From assembly GCA_040752515.1 (NCBI GenBank), contig JBFMGQ010000018.1:1-63599 (forward strand): a DNA stretch of 63,599 bases. Reading direction: 5' to 3'. The notes under the pieces are model-generated. The model did no database searches, was not told the origin of the DNA, and saw only the letters and a list, made by a program, of their open reading frames with translations. Position 1 is the first letter of the stretch. Every line of letters begins with the position of its first letter. The position numbers were made by a program, and so were the translations under genes. Positions 25,561-34,588 of this stretch are shown here, one piece after another. Origin of the DNA: Tenuifilum sp040752515 (GTDB lineage Bacteria > Bacteroidota > Bacteroidia > Bacteroidales > Tenuifilaceae).

Positions 25561-26442
25561 TTATCCGTAAACCTCTTTTTTGGCTGCTTTGAGAGTATTT
25601 TTCAGGAGCGATACAATTGTTAAAGGACCAACTCCACCCGGTACTGGGGTTATATAGCTGCACTTGGGGGCTACCTCATCGAACTTTACATCGCCTAAGA
25701 GCTTCCATCCCGATTTAGTGCCTGGAGCATCAACTCGGGTAATGCCCACATCAATAACAACGGCTCCGGGTTTTACCATATCGGCGGTTACGAACTCAGC
25801 TTTTCCTAAAGCTACAATTAAGATATCGGCTTGGAGTGTGTGGTCTTTGATGTTTGGGGTTCGGCTATGGCATATGGTAACCGTGCAATCGCCCGGATAG
25901 CCTTTCTGCGAAAGCAGGTTTGCAATGGGGCGGCCAACAATATTGCTCCGTCCCAGAACCACACAGTGTTTCCCTTCAGTAGGAATTTTATAGCGACGCA
26001 GCAGTTCAACAATCCCATCGGGTGTGGCGGAGACGTATGCCGGTAAGCCAATGTTCATGCGGCCCACATTTACCGGATGAAAGCCGTCAACATCCTTTTT
26101 GGGATCGATTGCCTCAATAACCTTTTGCTCATCGATATGCTTAGGTAAAGGCATTTGAACAATGAACCCATCAACATCGGGATCATCGTTCAGCTTCTTT
26201 ATTTCATTGAGAAGTTGAGCTTCGCTTATGGTATCCTCAAAACGGAGTACTTGCGATTGGAAACCTACCTGAGCGCAAGCTTTTTCTTTATGGCCAACGT
26301 AAGTTTCGCTTGCGCCGTTATGGCCAACCAGTATTGCAACCAGGTGAGGAATTTTGCCCCCTTTGCCTTTAATAGCCTCAACTTCAGCTGCAATCTCAGC
26401 TTTTATCTCATCGGCTATTCTTTTCCCGTCGAGTAGTTCCAT
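25561..26442 (-). CDS. folD: FolD methylene-THF dehydrogenase/cyclohydrolase
   Basis: A 293-residue FolD starting at the ATG at 26442 (MELLDGKRIADEIKAEI); an in-frame extension of 20 codons upstream has no ATG and is rejected. The catalytic region ETYVGHKEKACAQVGF, with Tyr and Lys, the NADP-binding GRSNIVGRP and the terminal PVPGGVGPLTI are all present. It interconverts 5,10-methylene-, methenyl- and 10-formyl-tetrahydrofolate in the cytoplasm. It lies 87 bases after ffh on the same strand. Confidence 0.96.
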   Translation of the reverse strand: MELLDGKRIADEIKAEIAAEVEAIKGKGGKIPHLVAILVGHNGASETYVGHKEKACAQVGFQSQVLRFEDTISEAQLLNEIKKLNDDPDVDGFIVQMPLPKHIDEQKVIEAIDPKKDVDGFHPVNVGRMNIGLPAYVSATPDGIVELLRRYKIPTEGKHCVVLGRSNIVGRPIANLLSQKGYPGDCTVTICHSRTPNIKDHTLQADILIVALGKAEFVTADMVKPGAVVIDVGITRVDAPGTKSGWKLLGDVKFDEVAPKCSYITPVPGGVGPLTIVSLLKNTLKAAKKEVYG

Positions 26443-26529
26443 GGATTTTTGAGTTAATATTAAACTAAATTTACTTGAAGTTAGAATAAGAAATCCAAAC
26501 ACTAAACACTAAACACAAAAAACCAAAAC

Positions 26530-27864
26530 CTATCTCCTATGGGGTTGGCTCATCATTCGCGCTAAATTTTTTGCGCCGCCGCCTGAAACCATCTTCATCA
26601 ACTTACGCATATCCTCAAATTGCTTTAACAAGCGGTTTACTTCAGCAATTGATGTACCGCTGCCTTCGGCAATGCGCTTACGACGGCTACCATTCATTAG
26701 CGATGGGTTCTCTCGTTCCTCAGGGGTCATCGACTTGATTATGGCTTCAATGCTTTTAAAAGCATTGTCATCAATATCAATATCCTTTAATGCTTTACCA
26801 ACTCCGGGAATCATTCCTGCCAGGTCTTTTAGATTCCCCATCTTTTTTATTTGGTTTATTTGCTCCAGAAAATCGTTAAAGTTAAATTGATCCTTTAGAA
26901 TTTTCTTGTGCAAAATTTTTGCCTGTTCGGCGTTGTATTGCTCTTGAGCTTTTTCAACCAACGAAACAATATCGCCCATACCCAGGATACGATCGGCCAT
27001 ACGGTCGGGATGGAAGATATCGAGGGCATCGAGTTTCTCGCCGGTACTTACAAACTTAATGGGCTTGTCCACTACAGCCCGGATCGACAGGGCTGCACCA
27101 CCGCGAGTATCGCCATCGAGTTTGGTGAGAACCACACCGTCAAAGTTGAGCCTATCGTTAAATTCCTTTGCTGTGTTAACTGCATCCTGACCGGTCATTG
27201 AATCCACAACAAAGAGAATTTCGTTGGGCGATACAGCCCTTTTAATGGCCTCAACCTCTTTCATCATCTCCTCGTCGATGGCCAAACGACCAGCGGTATC
27301 TATAATTACAACGTTTTGGTTATTGTTTTTTGCCTGTTTAACGGCTTCCTTGGCTATGCCAATTGGGTCATTGCTTCCTGGTATTGTAAATACGGGAACA
27401 TTGATTTGCTGCCCCAAAACCTTTAGCTGTTCAATAGCAGCGGGTCGGTAAACGTCGCCAGCCACCAGCAGTGGGCTTTTACCTTTTTTATTTTTCAAAT
27501 GGTTGGCAAGTTTTGCCGAGAAGGTTGTTTTACCGGAACCTTGCAAACCTGCAATAAGGATCACGGTTGGATTTCCTGACAGGTTTATCTCGGTGGCTTG
27601 CCCACCCATAAGGGTTACAAGCTCATCATGAACCACCTTGACCATTAATTGCCCGGGTTTAATGGCATTCAGAACGTTCATGCCAAGAGCCTTCCGCTTT
27701 ACCTCATCGGTAAAGTTTTTGGCAACCTTGTAGTTAACGTCGGCCTCAATTAGGGCTTTACGGATTTCCTTTACGGTTTCGGCAACATTTATCTCGGTGA
27801 TTTTGCCTTCACCTTTTAGTATCTTAAAAGAGCGCTCAAGCCTATCGGTTAAATTCTCAAACAT
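26530..27864 (-). CDS. ffh: Signal recognition particle protein Ffh
   Basis: A 444-residue Ffh: N domain, then the G domain with GLQGSGKTTFSAKLA (P loop), DTAGRL, TKLDGDTRGGAAL and FVSTGEKLDALDIF, and the C-terminal M domain (about 325-435). The length is normal. It binds signal sequences and 4.5S RNA and pairs with FtsY. The 4.5S RNA gene was not found here. It is the fourth gene in a minus-strand run, secA - argS - outer-membrane protein - ffh - folD, which may be partly co-transcribed. Confidence 0.97.
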   Translation of the reverse strand: MFENLTDRLERSFKILKGEGKITEINVAETVKEIRKALIEADVNYKVAKNFTDEVKRKALGMNVLNAIKPGQLMVKVVHDELVTLMGGQATEINLSGNPTVILIAGLQGSGKTTFSAKLANHLKNKKGKSPLLVAGDVYRPAAIEQLKVLGQQINVPVFTIPGSNDPIGIAKEAVKQAKNNNQNVVIIDTAGRLAIDEEMMKEVEAIKRAVSPNEILFVVDSMTGQDAVNTAKEFNDRLNFDGVVLTKLDGDTRGGAALSIRAVVDKPIKFVSTGEKLDALDIFHPDRMADRILGMGDIVSLVEKAQEQYNAEQAKILHKKILKDQFNFNDFLEQINQIKKMGNLKDLAGMIPGVGKALKDIDIDDNAFKSIEAIIKSMTPEERENPSLMNGSRRKRIAEGSGTSIAEVNRLLKQFEDMRKLMKMVSGGGAKNLARMMSQPHRR

Positions 27865-27932
27865 ATTCGTATGCTCTTATTTTGTCTAATTAGTATGCAA
27901 ACTTAATAAAAAATATAGGTATTGCTTTAAAT

Positions 27933-28580
27933 TTAATCAAAAGAGAATGTTAGAATGGCTCCTACTTCGAGCGACCAGCTGGTTCTATTTCCGTTAAGCA
28001 TGGGATCGGGCGAAACCAGGTAGAAGTTCTTTGAAGGGATATAGCTGGCTCCAAAGTTTCCTCCCAGATTGAAACGCCAAATCTGAAAAGTAAGTCTGAT
28101 TTTGGCGTTTGCCGCCAGGTATGCTTGATTATTGAGTTTATAGCCATCGGTAATGGGTTGATTTGAAGTTTTAAAGTAGCCAAGCACTGGACCAACATTA
28201 AACTCAGCACGACCGGGAATTAAATGGGTAAAAAGCTGTAACATGAATTCGCCAAAGGTTTCATACTCAAAAGGGGCGTTGCTTCTACTTGAACGGGTTC
28301 GGTAAGCATAGTATATTGGAAGCAAATAGCCATACTGTGCCCCGCTATAATTGTAATACCGATTAATTCCAACTCGCACGCCATTTCTTAGATCGTAAAA
28401 GTAAGCACCTGAGATTCCCCAAAAAGGTGATGAGTTCCCATCAATCCCTTCTTTCCCAAACATACCTGTTATTCCAAATTCGGAACCAAAATCTTTTGCA
28501 GGTTCAAACTCTTGTGCTTTAATGCTAATCGCCAAAAACACTAGCATTACTGAAAGGATGTAGAATCTGGTAGAATGCAT
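27933..28580 (-). CDS. Putative outer-membrane beta-barrel protein
   Basis: A 215-residue protein with a clean signal peptide (YILSVMLVFLAISIKAQ, cut after AQ) and a body of alternating amphipathic strands rich in Gly, Tyr, Phe and Asn, ending in an aromatic FSFD, as in small outer-membrane barrels. Function unknown. It lies between argS (21 bases before it) and ffh. Identification as a barrel rests on composition and strand pattern only. Confidence 0.65.
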   Translation of the reverse strand: MHSTRFYILSVMLVFLAISIKAQEFEPAKDFGSEFGITGMFGKEGIDGNSSPFWGISGAYFYDLRNGVRVGINRYYNYSGAQYGYLLPIYYAYRTRSSRSNAPFEYETFGEFMLQLFTHLIPGRAEFNVGPVLGYFKTSNQPITDGYKLNNQAYLAANAKIRLTFQIWRFNLGGNFGASYIPSKNFYLVSPDPMLNGNRTSWSLEVGAILTFSFD

Positions 28581-28601
28581 ATATCCTGCAATATTACTAT
28601 T

Positions 28602-30392
28602 TTACATTCTGTCAGGTACTTCAATACCCAGTAGCCACATGGCCCGTTTAATTACATCGGCAACCTGATCCGAAAGGGTTAGCCTGAGTAATCGAGTGCC
28701 TTCATCTGGCTCTTTTAAAATGGTATGATCGTGGTAGAACTGATTATATTCCTTGGCAAGTTCGTAGGCGTAATTTGCAATTAGTGCAGGATTATGATTT
28801 TCGGCTGCTGCTTGAACTATTTCAGGGAACTGACTTATTTGCTGGATTAAATCGAGTTCCTTGGGATTACTGATATACTCAGGTTTTATGATACCTTTTA
28901 CCTGAAAACCTGCCTCGGCTGCTTTTGAAAGAACCGATTTAATTCGGGCATGGGTGTATTGAATAAATGGGCCAGTGTTGCCATTGAAATCGATAGATTC
29001 CTTGGGGTTGAAGGTCATGTTCTTTTTGGGATCAACCTTTAGGATGAAGTATTTGAGCGCTGCTAAGCCTACCATCCTGATAACTTCCGATGCTACGCCA
29101 TGGTCAACATCATCGAGTTTCCCTAATTCCTCGGACATTTGACGTGCTGTATCAATCATTTCCTCTATGAGATCATCGGCATCGACAACAGTGCCCTCGC
29201 GCGATTTCATTTTGCCCTCGGGCAATTGAACCATACCGTAGGAAAGATGGAATAGCGCATCGCTCCAATCGTAGCCCAACTTCTTCATTATCAACTTTAA
29301 AACCTGAAAGTGGTATTCCTGTTCGTTTCCTACTACGTAGATGTGTTCATCGAACTTGAACTCGTTGTAACGCTGAATGGCAGTACCAATGTCTTGGGTG
29401 ATGTAAACCGAAGTTCCATCGCCTCGTAAAAGTAATTTTTGATCTAAACCATCGCTGGTTAGGTCAACCCACACTGAGCCATCTTCTTTTTTGAAGAATA
29501 TCCCACGGTTAAGGCCGTCCATTACCACGGATTTCCCTAAAAGGTAGGTTTCCGATTCGTAATAAACCTTATCGAAGTGAATTCCCAGATCGGCATAGGT
29601 TTTATCGAAACCTTGGTAAACCCAACCGTTCATTGTTTTCCATAGTTCTATAACCTCAGGATCCTTGGCCTCCCAGCGCCTAAGCATTTCCTGAGCTTCC
29701 TGAATGATAGGGGCTTTAACCTTTGCTTCATCTTCGGACATCCCTTTTGCTTTGAGCTCTTCGATTTGAGCCTTATACTCCTTATCGAACTTTACGTAGT
29801 AATCACCTACAAGATGATCGCCCTTTTTACCACTAGTTTCCGGGGTTTCGCCATTGCCGAATTTTTGCCAGGCAAGCATCGACTTGCAGATATGTATTCC
29901 TCGGTCGTTCACCAGGTTTACCTTTACTACTTGCTTGCCCGACTTTTCCATTATTCGGGAAATGGACAGGCCAAGTAGGTTATTCCTAATATGCCCTAAA
30001 TGCAATGGTTTGTTAGTGTTGGGTGATGAAAACTCAATAACGACAGGCTTATCCGTTTTTGGTTTGATGAATCCAAACTCATTGGTTTGGGCTATAAAAT
30101 TCAAGGTATTAGCCCAATATGATTTTGACAGGGTGATATTCAAAAAGCCCTTGATAACGTTGTAACCCTGAATTTGGCTGTTTAGCGCAACCATTTGTTC
30201 GCCAATCTCCTTGCATGTCTCTTCGGGTGATTTGCGCGACAACCTTAGCAGCGGAAAGGCGACCATGGTATAGTCGCCTTCAAACTCTTTTCTGGTTTTT
30301 TGTATTTGTATTAAGTTATCGGCAATAGGCTGGTTATATAGTTTTTCTGCTGCCGATTTAGCAATTTCTTGAACAAATTTCTCTGCTGTCAT
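28602..30392 (-). CDS. argS: Arginyl-tRNA synthetase
   Basis: A 596-residue class I synthetase. Landmarks are the N-terminal additional domain (about 1-110), the HIGH-like motif PLHLGHIRNN, a KMSK-like GKMKSREGTVV and a C-terminal DALR-type anticodon-binding helical domain ending in GIEVPDRM. It charges tRNA-Arg in the cytoplasm; one substrate tRNA-Arg(UCU) is encoded at 43.6 kb in this window. It is 20 bases downstream of secA. Confidence 0.97.
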   Translation of the reverse strand: MTAEKFVQEIAKSAAEKLYNQPIADNLIQIQKTRKEFEGDYTMVAFPLLRLSRKSPEETCKEIGEQMVALNSQIQGYNVIKGFLNITLSKSYWANTLNFIAQTNEFGFIKPKTDKPVVIEFSSPNTNKPLHLGHIRNNLLGLSISRIMEKSGKQVVKVNLVNDRGIHICKSMLAWQKFGNGETPETSGKKGDHLVGDYYVKFDKEYKAQIEELKAKGMSEDEAKVKAPIIQEAQEMLRRWEAKDPEVIELWKTMNGWVYQGFDKTYADLGIHFDKVYYESETYLLGKSVVMDGLNRGIFFKKEDGSVWVDLTSDGLDQKLLLRGDGTSVYITQDIGTAIQRYNEFKFDEHIYVVGNEQEYHFQVLKLIMKKLGYDWSDALFHLSYGMVQLPEGKMKSREGTVVDADDLIEEMIDTARQMSEELGKLDDVDHGVASEVIRMVGLAALKYFILKVDPKKNMTFNPKESIDFNGNTGPFIQYTHARIKSVLSKAAEAGFQVKGIIKPEYISNPKELDLIQQISQFPEIVQAAAENHNPALIANYAYELAKEYNQFYHDHTILKEPDEGTRLLRLTLSDQVADVIKRAMWLLGIEVPDRM

Positions 30393-30412
30393 TGTTTCTT
30401 ACAGTTCAGTAT

Positions 30413-33400
30413 TTATAGGTTTTTGCCGTGGCAATTCTTGTACTTTTTACCGCTACCGCAAGGACATGGGTCGTTGCGGCCAACCTTTACCTCAACCTTA
30501 ACAGGTTGGCGACTTTGTTCCTGGGTATTTGCACCGGGTTGTAAAGTATCGGTGCGACTGGTTTGGTACTTACTCATATCGGTTCTGCGGGTTTGACGTG
30601 CTTCCTGCACCTGATTGGGATCGCGAAGCGGAATGAATGCCTTTACGAGAATGGCAACAATATCGCGATTAAGTTTATCTATCATGGTTCGGAATAGATC
30701 AAAAGCCTCCAGTTTGTATATGAGTAATGGGTCTTTTTGCTCGTAAACTGCATTTTGAACGCTCTGTTTAAGGTCGTCCATTTCGCGCAGGTGCTCTTTC
30801 CAGTACTCGTCAATGGTAAAGAGTATAATGTTCTTTGTAAATGAACGGATAAGTTCTTTCCCGCCAGTTTCATAGGCCTTTTTAAGGTTGGTAACCGTTT
30901 GATAAACCCTTTGACCATCGGAAATGGGAACAACAATATTTTCGTAAACTGCCGATTGCTTTTCATAAACCTCTTTGATAACAGGGTAAGCCTGACGGGC
31001 AATTTCGTGCGCTTTCCGATCGTATGATTCAAGGGCTACCTTATATAGTCTATGAGCAATTTCGGAGGGTTTGAGCTCAAGGTATTCATCTTCGGTGATG
31101 GGTACATCGAGCGAGAACTGCTTAATTATTTCAAGTTTGAAATCCTCGTACTCGTAATTGCCATGGTATTCGTTTACAATAGCCTCACAAACATCCATGA
31201 ACATGTTTGAGATGTCCACGTCTAACCGTTCACCAAATAGCGCATGGCGACGACGTTTGTAAATAACCTCACGCTGTGCGTTCATTACGTCGTCGTATTC
31301 CAGCAATCGCTTCCGAATCCCAAAGTTGTTTTCCTCTACCTTTTTCTGGGCGCGCTCAATGGATTTTGAAACCATTGAATGCTGAATCACATCGCCCTCC
31401 TTATGCCCCATGGCATCCATGACCTTGGCAATACGGTCGGAACCAAATAGGCGCATAAGGTCATCCTCAAGCGAAACGTAGAATTGGGATGTTCCAGGAT
31501 CACCCTGGCGACCCGAACGACCACGCAGCTGGCGGTCAACACGTCTTGACTCGTGGCGCTCGGTACCAATAATTGCCAAGCCTCCTGCAGCTCGCGATTC
31601 TGGTGTGAGTTTGATGTCGGTACCACGGCCTGCCATGTTGGTGGCAATGGTAACTGTTTTTGGAATACCTGCATGGGCTACAATTTCAGCTTCGCGTTGG
31701 TGCTGCTTCGCATTTAACACATTGTGAGGTATGCCTTTGAGTTTTAGCATTCGGCTAAGCAATTCCGACACCTCAACCGATGTGGTGCCCACTAATACCG
31801 GACGGTTTGCTTCGCGCAGCCTTACAATTTCGTCAATAACAGCGTTGTACTTTTCACGCTTGGTTTTATAAACCAAATCGTCCATATCCTTGCGGATAAC
31901 AGGCTTATTGGTGGGTATTACAACAACATCGAGCTTATAAATACTCCAGAACTCACCGGCCTCGGTTTCGGCAGTACCTGTCATACCAGCCAGTTTATGG
32001 TACATTCGGAAGTAGTTCTGCAGCGTGATTGTAGCAAAGGTTTGGGTAGCAGCCTCAACCTTAACATGTTCTTTAGCCTCAATGGCTTGGTGAAGCCCAT
32101 CGGAGTACCTGCGGCCTTCGAGAATACGACCAGTTTGCTCATCAACAATTTTCACTTTATTATCCATCACCACATACTCCACATCCTTTTCGAACATGGT
32201 GTATGCTTTTAAAAGCTGATGAACGGTATGTACGCGTTCCGATTTTACGGCATACTCTCTAAGTAATTCGTCCTTCTTGGCTAACTTTTCGCCTTGCGAA
32301 AGGGGCATTTTTTCAATTTCGGCAATTTCAGTGCCAATATCGGGAAGGACGAAAAATTTGGGATCTTCAGCCGAACTGGTTATCAAATCAATACCCTTAT
32401 CGGTTAGCTCAACTGAGTTCTGCTTTTCGTCAATTATAAAGTAAAGGTCGTCGGTAATAAGATGCATGTTACGGTTATTGTCCTGCATGTAAAAATTTTC
32501 GGTTTTAAGCAGGAGCGCCTTGTTCCCTTGTTCGCTAAGGAATTTGATAAGGGGTTTATATTTAGGCCAGCCCTTATGAGCACGTAAAAGCAGTTTGCCG
32601 CCTTCCTCGGTCTTACCCTCAGCAATTAATTTACGGGCATCGGTCAAGAGCTGGGTAATGAGGGTACGCTGGGCGTTAACAAGCTTTTCAACCTTGGGTT
32701 TATACTCTTCAAACATTTGGTCATCGCCCTTGGGGACTGGACCTGAAATGATGAGCGGGGTGCGAGCATCGTCAATCAAAACGGAATCGACCTCATCGAC
32801 TATGGCATAGTGATGCTTACGTTGTACTAAGTCGTCGGGGGCGATAGCCATATTATCGCGTAGGTAATCGAAGCCAAACTCATTGTTGGTTCCGTAGGTG
32901 ATATCGCAGTTGTAAGCCTTGCGGCGAGCTTCAGAGTTCGGCTGATGCTTGTCGATGCAGTCGATTGAAAGGCCGTGGAACTCATAAATGGGTCCCATCC
33001 ACTCAGAGTCGCGACGGGCAAGATAATCGTTCACTGTAACAACATGAACACCTTTCCCTGCGAGAGCATTCAGGAATACAGGCAGCGTGGCAACAAGGGT
33101 TTTACCTTCACCGGTAGCCATTTCGGCAATCTTGCCCTGATGGAGAACAACTCCACCAATGAGCTGAACATCGTAATGAACCATATCCCATACAATCTCG
33201 TTGCCTCCGGCCATCCAGCGATTTTTGTAAATAGCCTTATCTCCCTGAATGGTGACAAAATCTTTTCGGGCAGCAAGGTCGCGGTCGAATTGAGTGGCTG
33301 TTACCTCGATGGTTTCATTCTCCTTGAACCTACGGGCTGTTTCCTTTACAATGGAAAAGGCATCAGGAAGTATTTGGTTAAGAACTTCCTCAATCTTATC

Positions 33401-33694
33401 GTCGATTTGCTTGGTTAAGCGTTCAACCTCTTTATATAGTTTTTCTTTTTCTTCGTAGTCGATTTCATCCGATTCCATCTGCACTTTTAGCTGTTCAACT
33501 CTGGCTTCGTCTTCGGCAATGTAATCGTGTACAACCTTTCGAAGTCGTGCAGTTTCCTCCCTTAGTTGATCGTTGGTTAGGGTTGTATATCTGGGGTAAA
33601 CCTCCCTGATCTTATTAACAATTGGCATCAGTTCGCGTAGATCGCGATCCGATTTGGTTCCAAAAAATTTGGTGAGAAAGTTACTTAAGCCCAT
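30413..33694 (-). CDS. secA: Preprotein translocase ATPase SecA
   Basis: A 1093-residue SecA with MATGEGKTLVATLP (Walker A), VDEVDSVLIDDARTP (DEVD), the NMAGRGTDIKL helicase motif, QLRGRSGRQGDPG and the C-terminal SEC-C zinc motif DPCPCGSGKKYKNCHG. It is longer than E. coli SecA (901), as is usual in Bacteroidota, owing to insertions in the N-terminal nucleotide-binding and scaffold parts. It drives export of unfolded proteins through SecYEG. It heads the run secA-argS-orf-ffh, so translocation and SRP genes share a neighbourhood. Confidence 0.97.
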   Translation of the reverse strand: MGLSNFLTKFFGTKSDRDLRELMPIVNKIREVYPRYTTLTNDQLREETARLRKVVHDYIAEDEARVEQLKVQMESDEIDYEEKEKLYKEVERLTKQIDDKIEEVLNQILPDAFSIVKETARRFKENETIEVTATQFDRDLAARKDFVTIQGDKAIYKNRWMAGGNEIVWDMVHYDVQLIGGVVLHQGKIAEMATGEGKTLVATLPVFLNALAGKGVHVVTVNDYLARRDSEWMGPIYEFHGLSIDCIDKHQPNSEARRKAYNCDITYGTNNEFGFDYLRDNMAIAPDDLVQRKHHYAIVDEVDSVLIDDARTPLIISGPVPKGDDQMFEEYKPKVEKLVNAQRTLITQLLTDARKLIAEGKTEEGGKLLLRAHKGWPKYKPLIKFLSEQGNKALLLKTENFYMQDNNRNMHLITDDLYFIIDEKQNSVELTDKGIDLITSSAEDPKFFVLPDIGTEIAEIEKMPLSQGEKLAKKDELLREYAVKSERVHTVHQLLKAYTMFEKDVEYVVMDNKVKIVDEQTGRILEGRRYSDGLHQAIEAKEHVKVEAATQTFATITLQNYFRMYHKLAGMTGTAETEAGEFWSIYKLDVVVIPTNKPVIRKDMDDLVYKTKREKYNAVIDEIVRLREANRPVLVGTTSVEVSELLSRMLKLKGIPHNVLNAKQHQREAEIVAHAGIPKTVTIATNMAGRGTDIKLTPESRAAGGLAIIGTERHESRRVDRQLRGRSGRQGDPGTSQFYVSLEDDLMRLFGSDRIAKVMDAMGHKEGDVIQHSMVSKSIERAQKKVEENNFGIRKRLLEYDDVMNAQREVIYKRRRHALFGERLDVDISNMFMDVCEAIVNEYHGNYEYEDFKLEIIKQFSLDVPITEDEYLELKPSEIAHRLYKVALESYDRKAHEIARQAYPVIKEVYEKQSAVYENIVVPISDGQRVYQTVTNLKKAYETGGKELIRSFTKNIILFTIDEYWKEHLREMDDLKQSVQNAVYEQKDPLLIYKLEAFDLFRTMIDKLNRDIVAILVKAFIPLRDPNQVQEARQTRRTDMSKYQTSRTDTLQPGANTQEQSRQPVKVEVKVGRNDPCPCGSGKKYKNCHGKNL

Positions 33695-34013
33695 GCTGTA
33701 GAAATTTTTAAGATTTTTTGAAGCTTACAAATTTACTTGATTTTTTTTGATAACGAAACGAAACTGGTGAATTAGAGTTTAAAACTGTTAACAAGACTAA
33801 TGAAGAAATTGAAAATGCGACAACATGAAAAGGGGATGGAGTTGAGTTGAATGCGTAAAGTTAGGAATTGCGATATTAAATGTTCATAATTCCGCCAAGC
33901 ACTATGGGGGTATTCTGAATTCCGATCCTGAATTCTGTTTTCTGCTGACCTATTCGTTTAAGAAAAAAAGAAGGGACTGTGAAAGTCCCTTCTTGTTCAA
34001 TTAAAAGATTCAA
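33695..34013. other. Intergenic region secA/ferritin, no gene seen
   Basis: A stretch of 319 bases between the secA start and the ferritin stop. Apart from the ferritin terminator at its right end I see only AT-rich sequence and short unrelated frames. It should contain the secA promoter on the minus strand, but no convincing consensus stands out by eye. Confidence 0.6.
33961..33992 (-). terminator. Intrinsic terminator after ferritin gene
   Basis: On the minus strand the stem GAAGGGACT/AGTCCCTTC is followed by CTTTTTTTCT, 22 bases after the ferritin stop codon. Confidence 0.85.
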
Positions 34014-34529
34014 CTATTCTTCTGCTTTCTTTGTAGAATCGACAAATACTCGTTGTTTAAGTTCGCGGTCGAGCATGAACAGACCATTACCATTGCCATT
34101 GATTAGCTTTAAGGTGTCAATTATTTCCTGAGCGTTGGCTTCTTCTTCAACCTGTTCATCAACAAACCATTGCAGCATTCCCTTTGCGGCATGATCTTTT
34201 TCCTCAATGGCAATATCCATAAGGTTATTGATCAGGCGTGTAACTTCTTTCTCGTGCTTAAGGGTTTCCTCAAAGGCATGAAGTGGTGAATCCCATTTGG
34301 TTGGGACATCCTTAATAGGTTTAAGTTCGGGTTTGCAGCCACGCTCAATTAGGTAATCGAAAAATTTCATGGCATGCGATAACTCCTCGTGCCACTGAAC
34401 CTTAAACCAGTTGGCAAAGCCATTGAAGCCTTGAGCTCCAAAGTGTGCCGACATTGATAGGTAAAGGTATGCCGACCAGATTTCGGCATTTATTTGCTCA
34501 TTGATGGCTTGTTCCAATCGTTTATTCAT
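34014..34529 (-). CDS. ftnA: Ferritin (non-heme)
   Basis: A 171-residue four-helix ferritin. Ferroxidase residues are visible in EQINAEIWSAYLYL (Glu), QWHEELSHAMKFF (ExxH) and EEKDHAAKGMLQWFVDEQVE (Glu and Gln). The C-terminal charged tail is typical of Bacteroidota FtnA. The protein stores iron as ferric oxide in 24-mer cages in the cytoplasm. It is monocistronic with its own terminator; regulation could not be read from the short upstream region. Confidence 0.95.
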   Translation of the reverse strand: MNKRLEQAINEQINAEIWSAYLYLSMSAHFGAQGFNGFANWFKVQWHEELSHAMKFFDYLIERGCKPELKPIKDVPTKWDSPLHAFEETLKHEKEVTRLINNLMDIAIEEKDHAAKGMLQWFVDEQVEEEANAQEIIDTLKLINGNGNGLFMLDRELKQRVFVDSTKKAEE

Positions 34530-34588
34530 AGCTCTGTCATTTTAAGGGTTTTGATTTCAAATATAGTTAATTGCTACTTAAATAACAA

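Noticed and set aside
26443..26502. N-terminal extension of FolD by 20 residues
   Set aside because: Begins without ATG; FolD proteins start at MELLDGKRIA-like sequence and have the shorter length.
32975..33418. 147-residue plus-strand frame
   Set aside because: Antisense to the SecA N-terminal domain, which is clearly coding.
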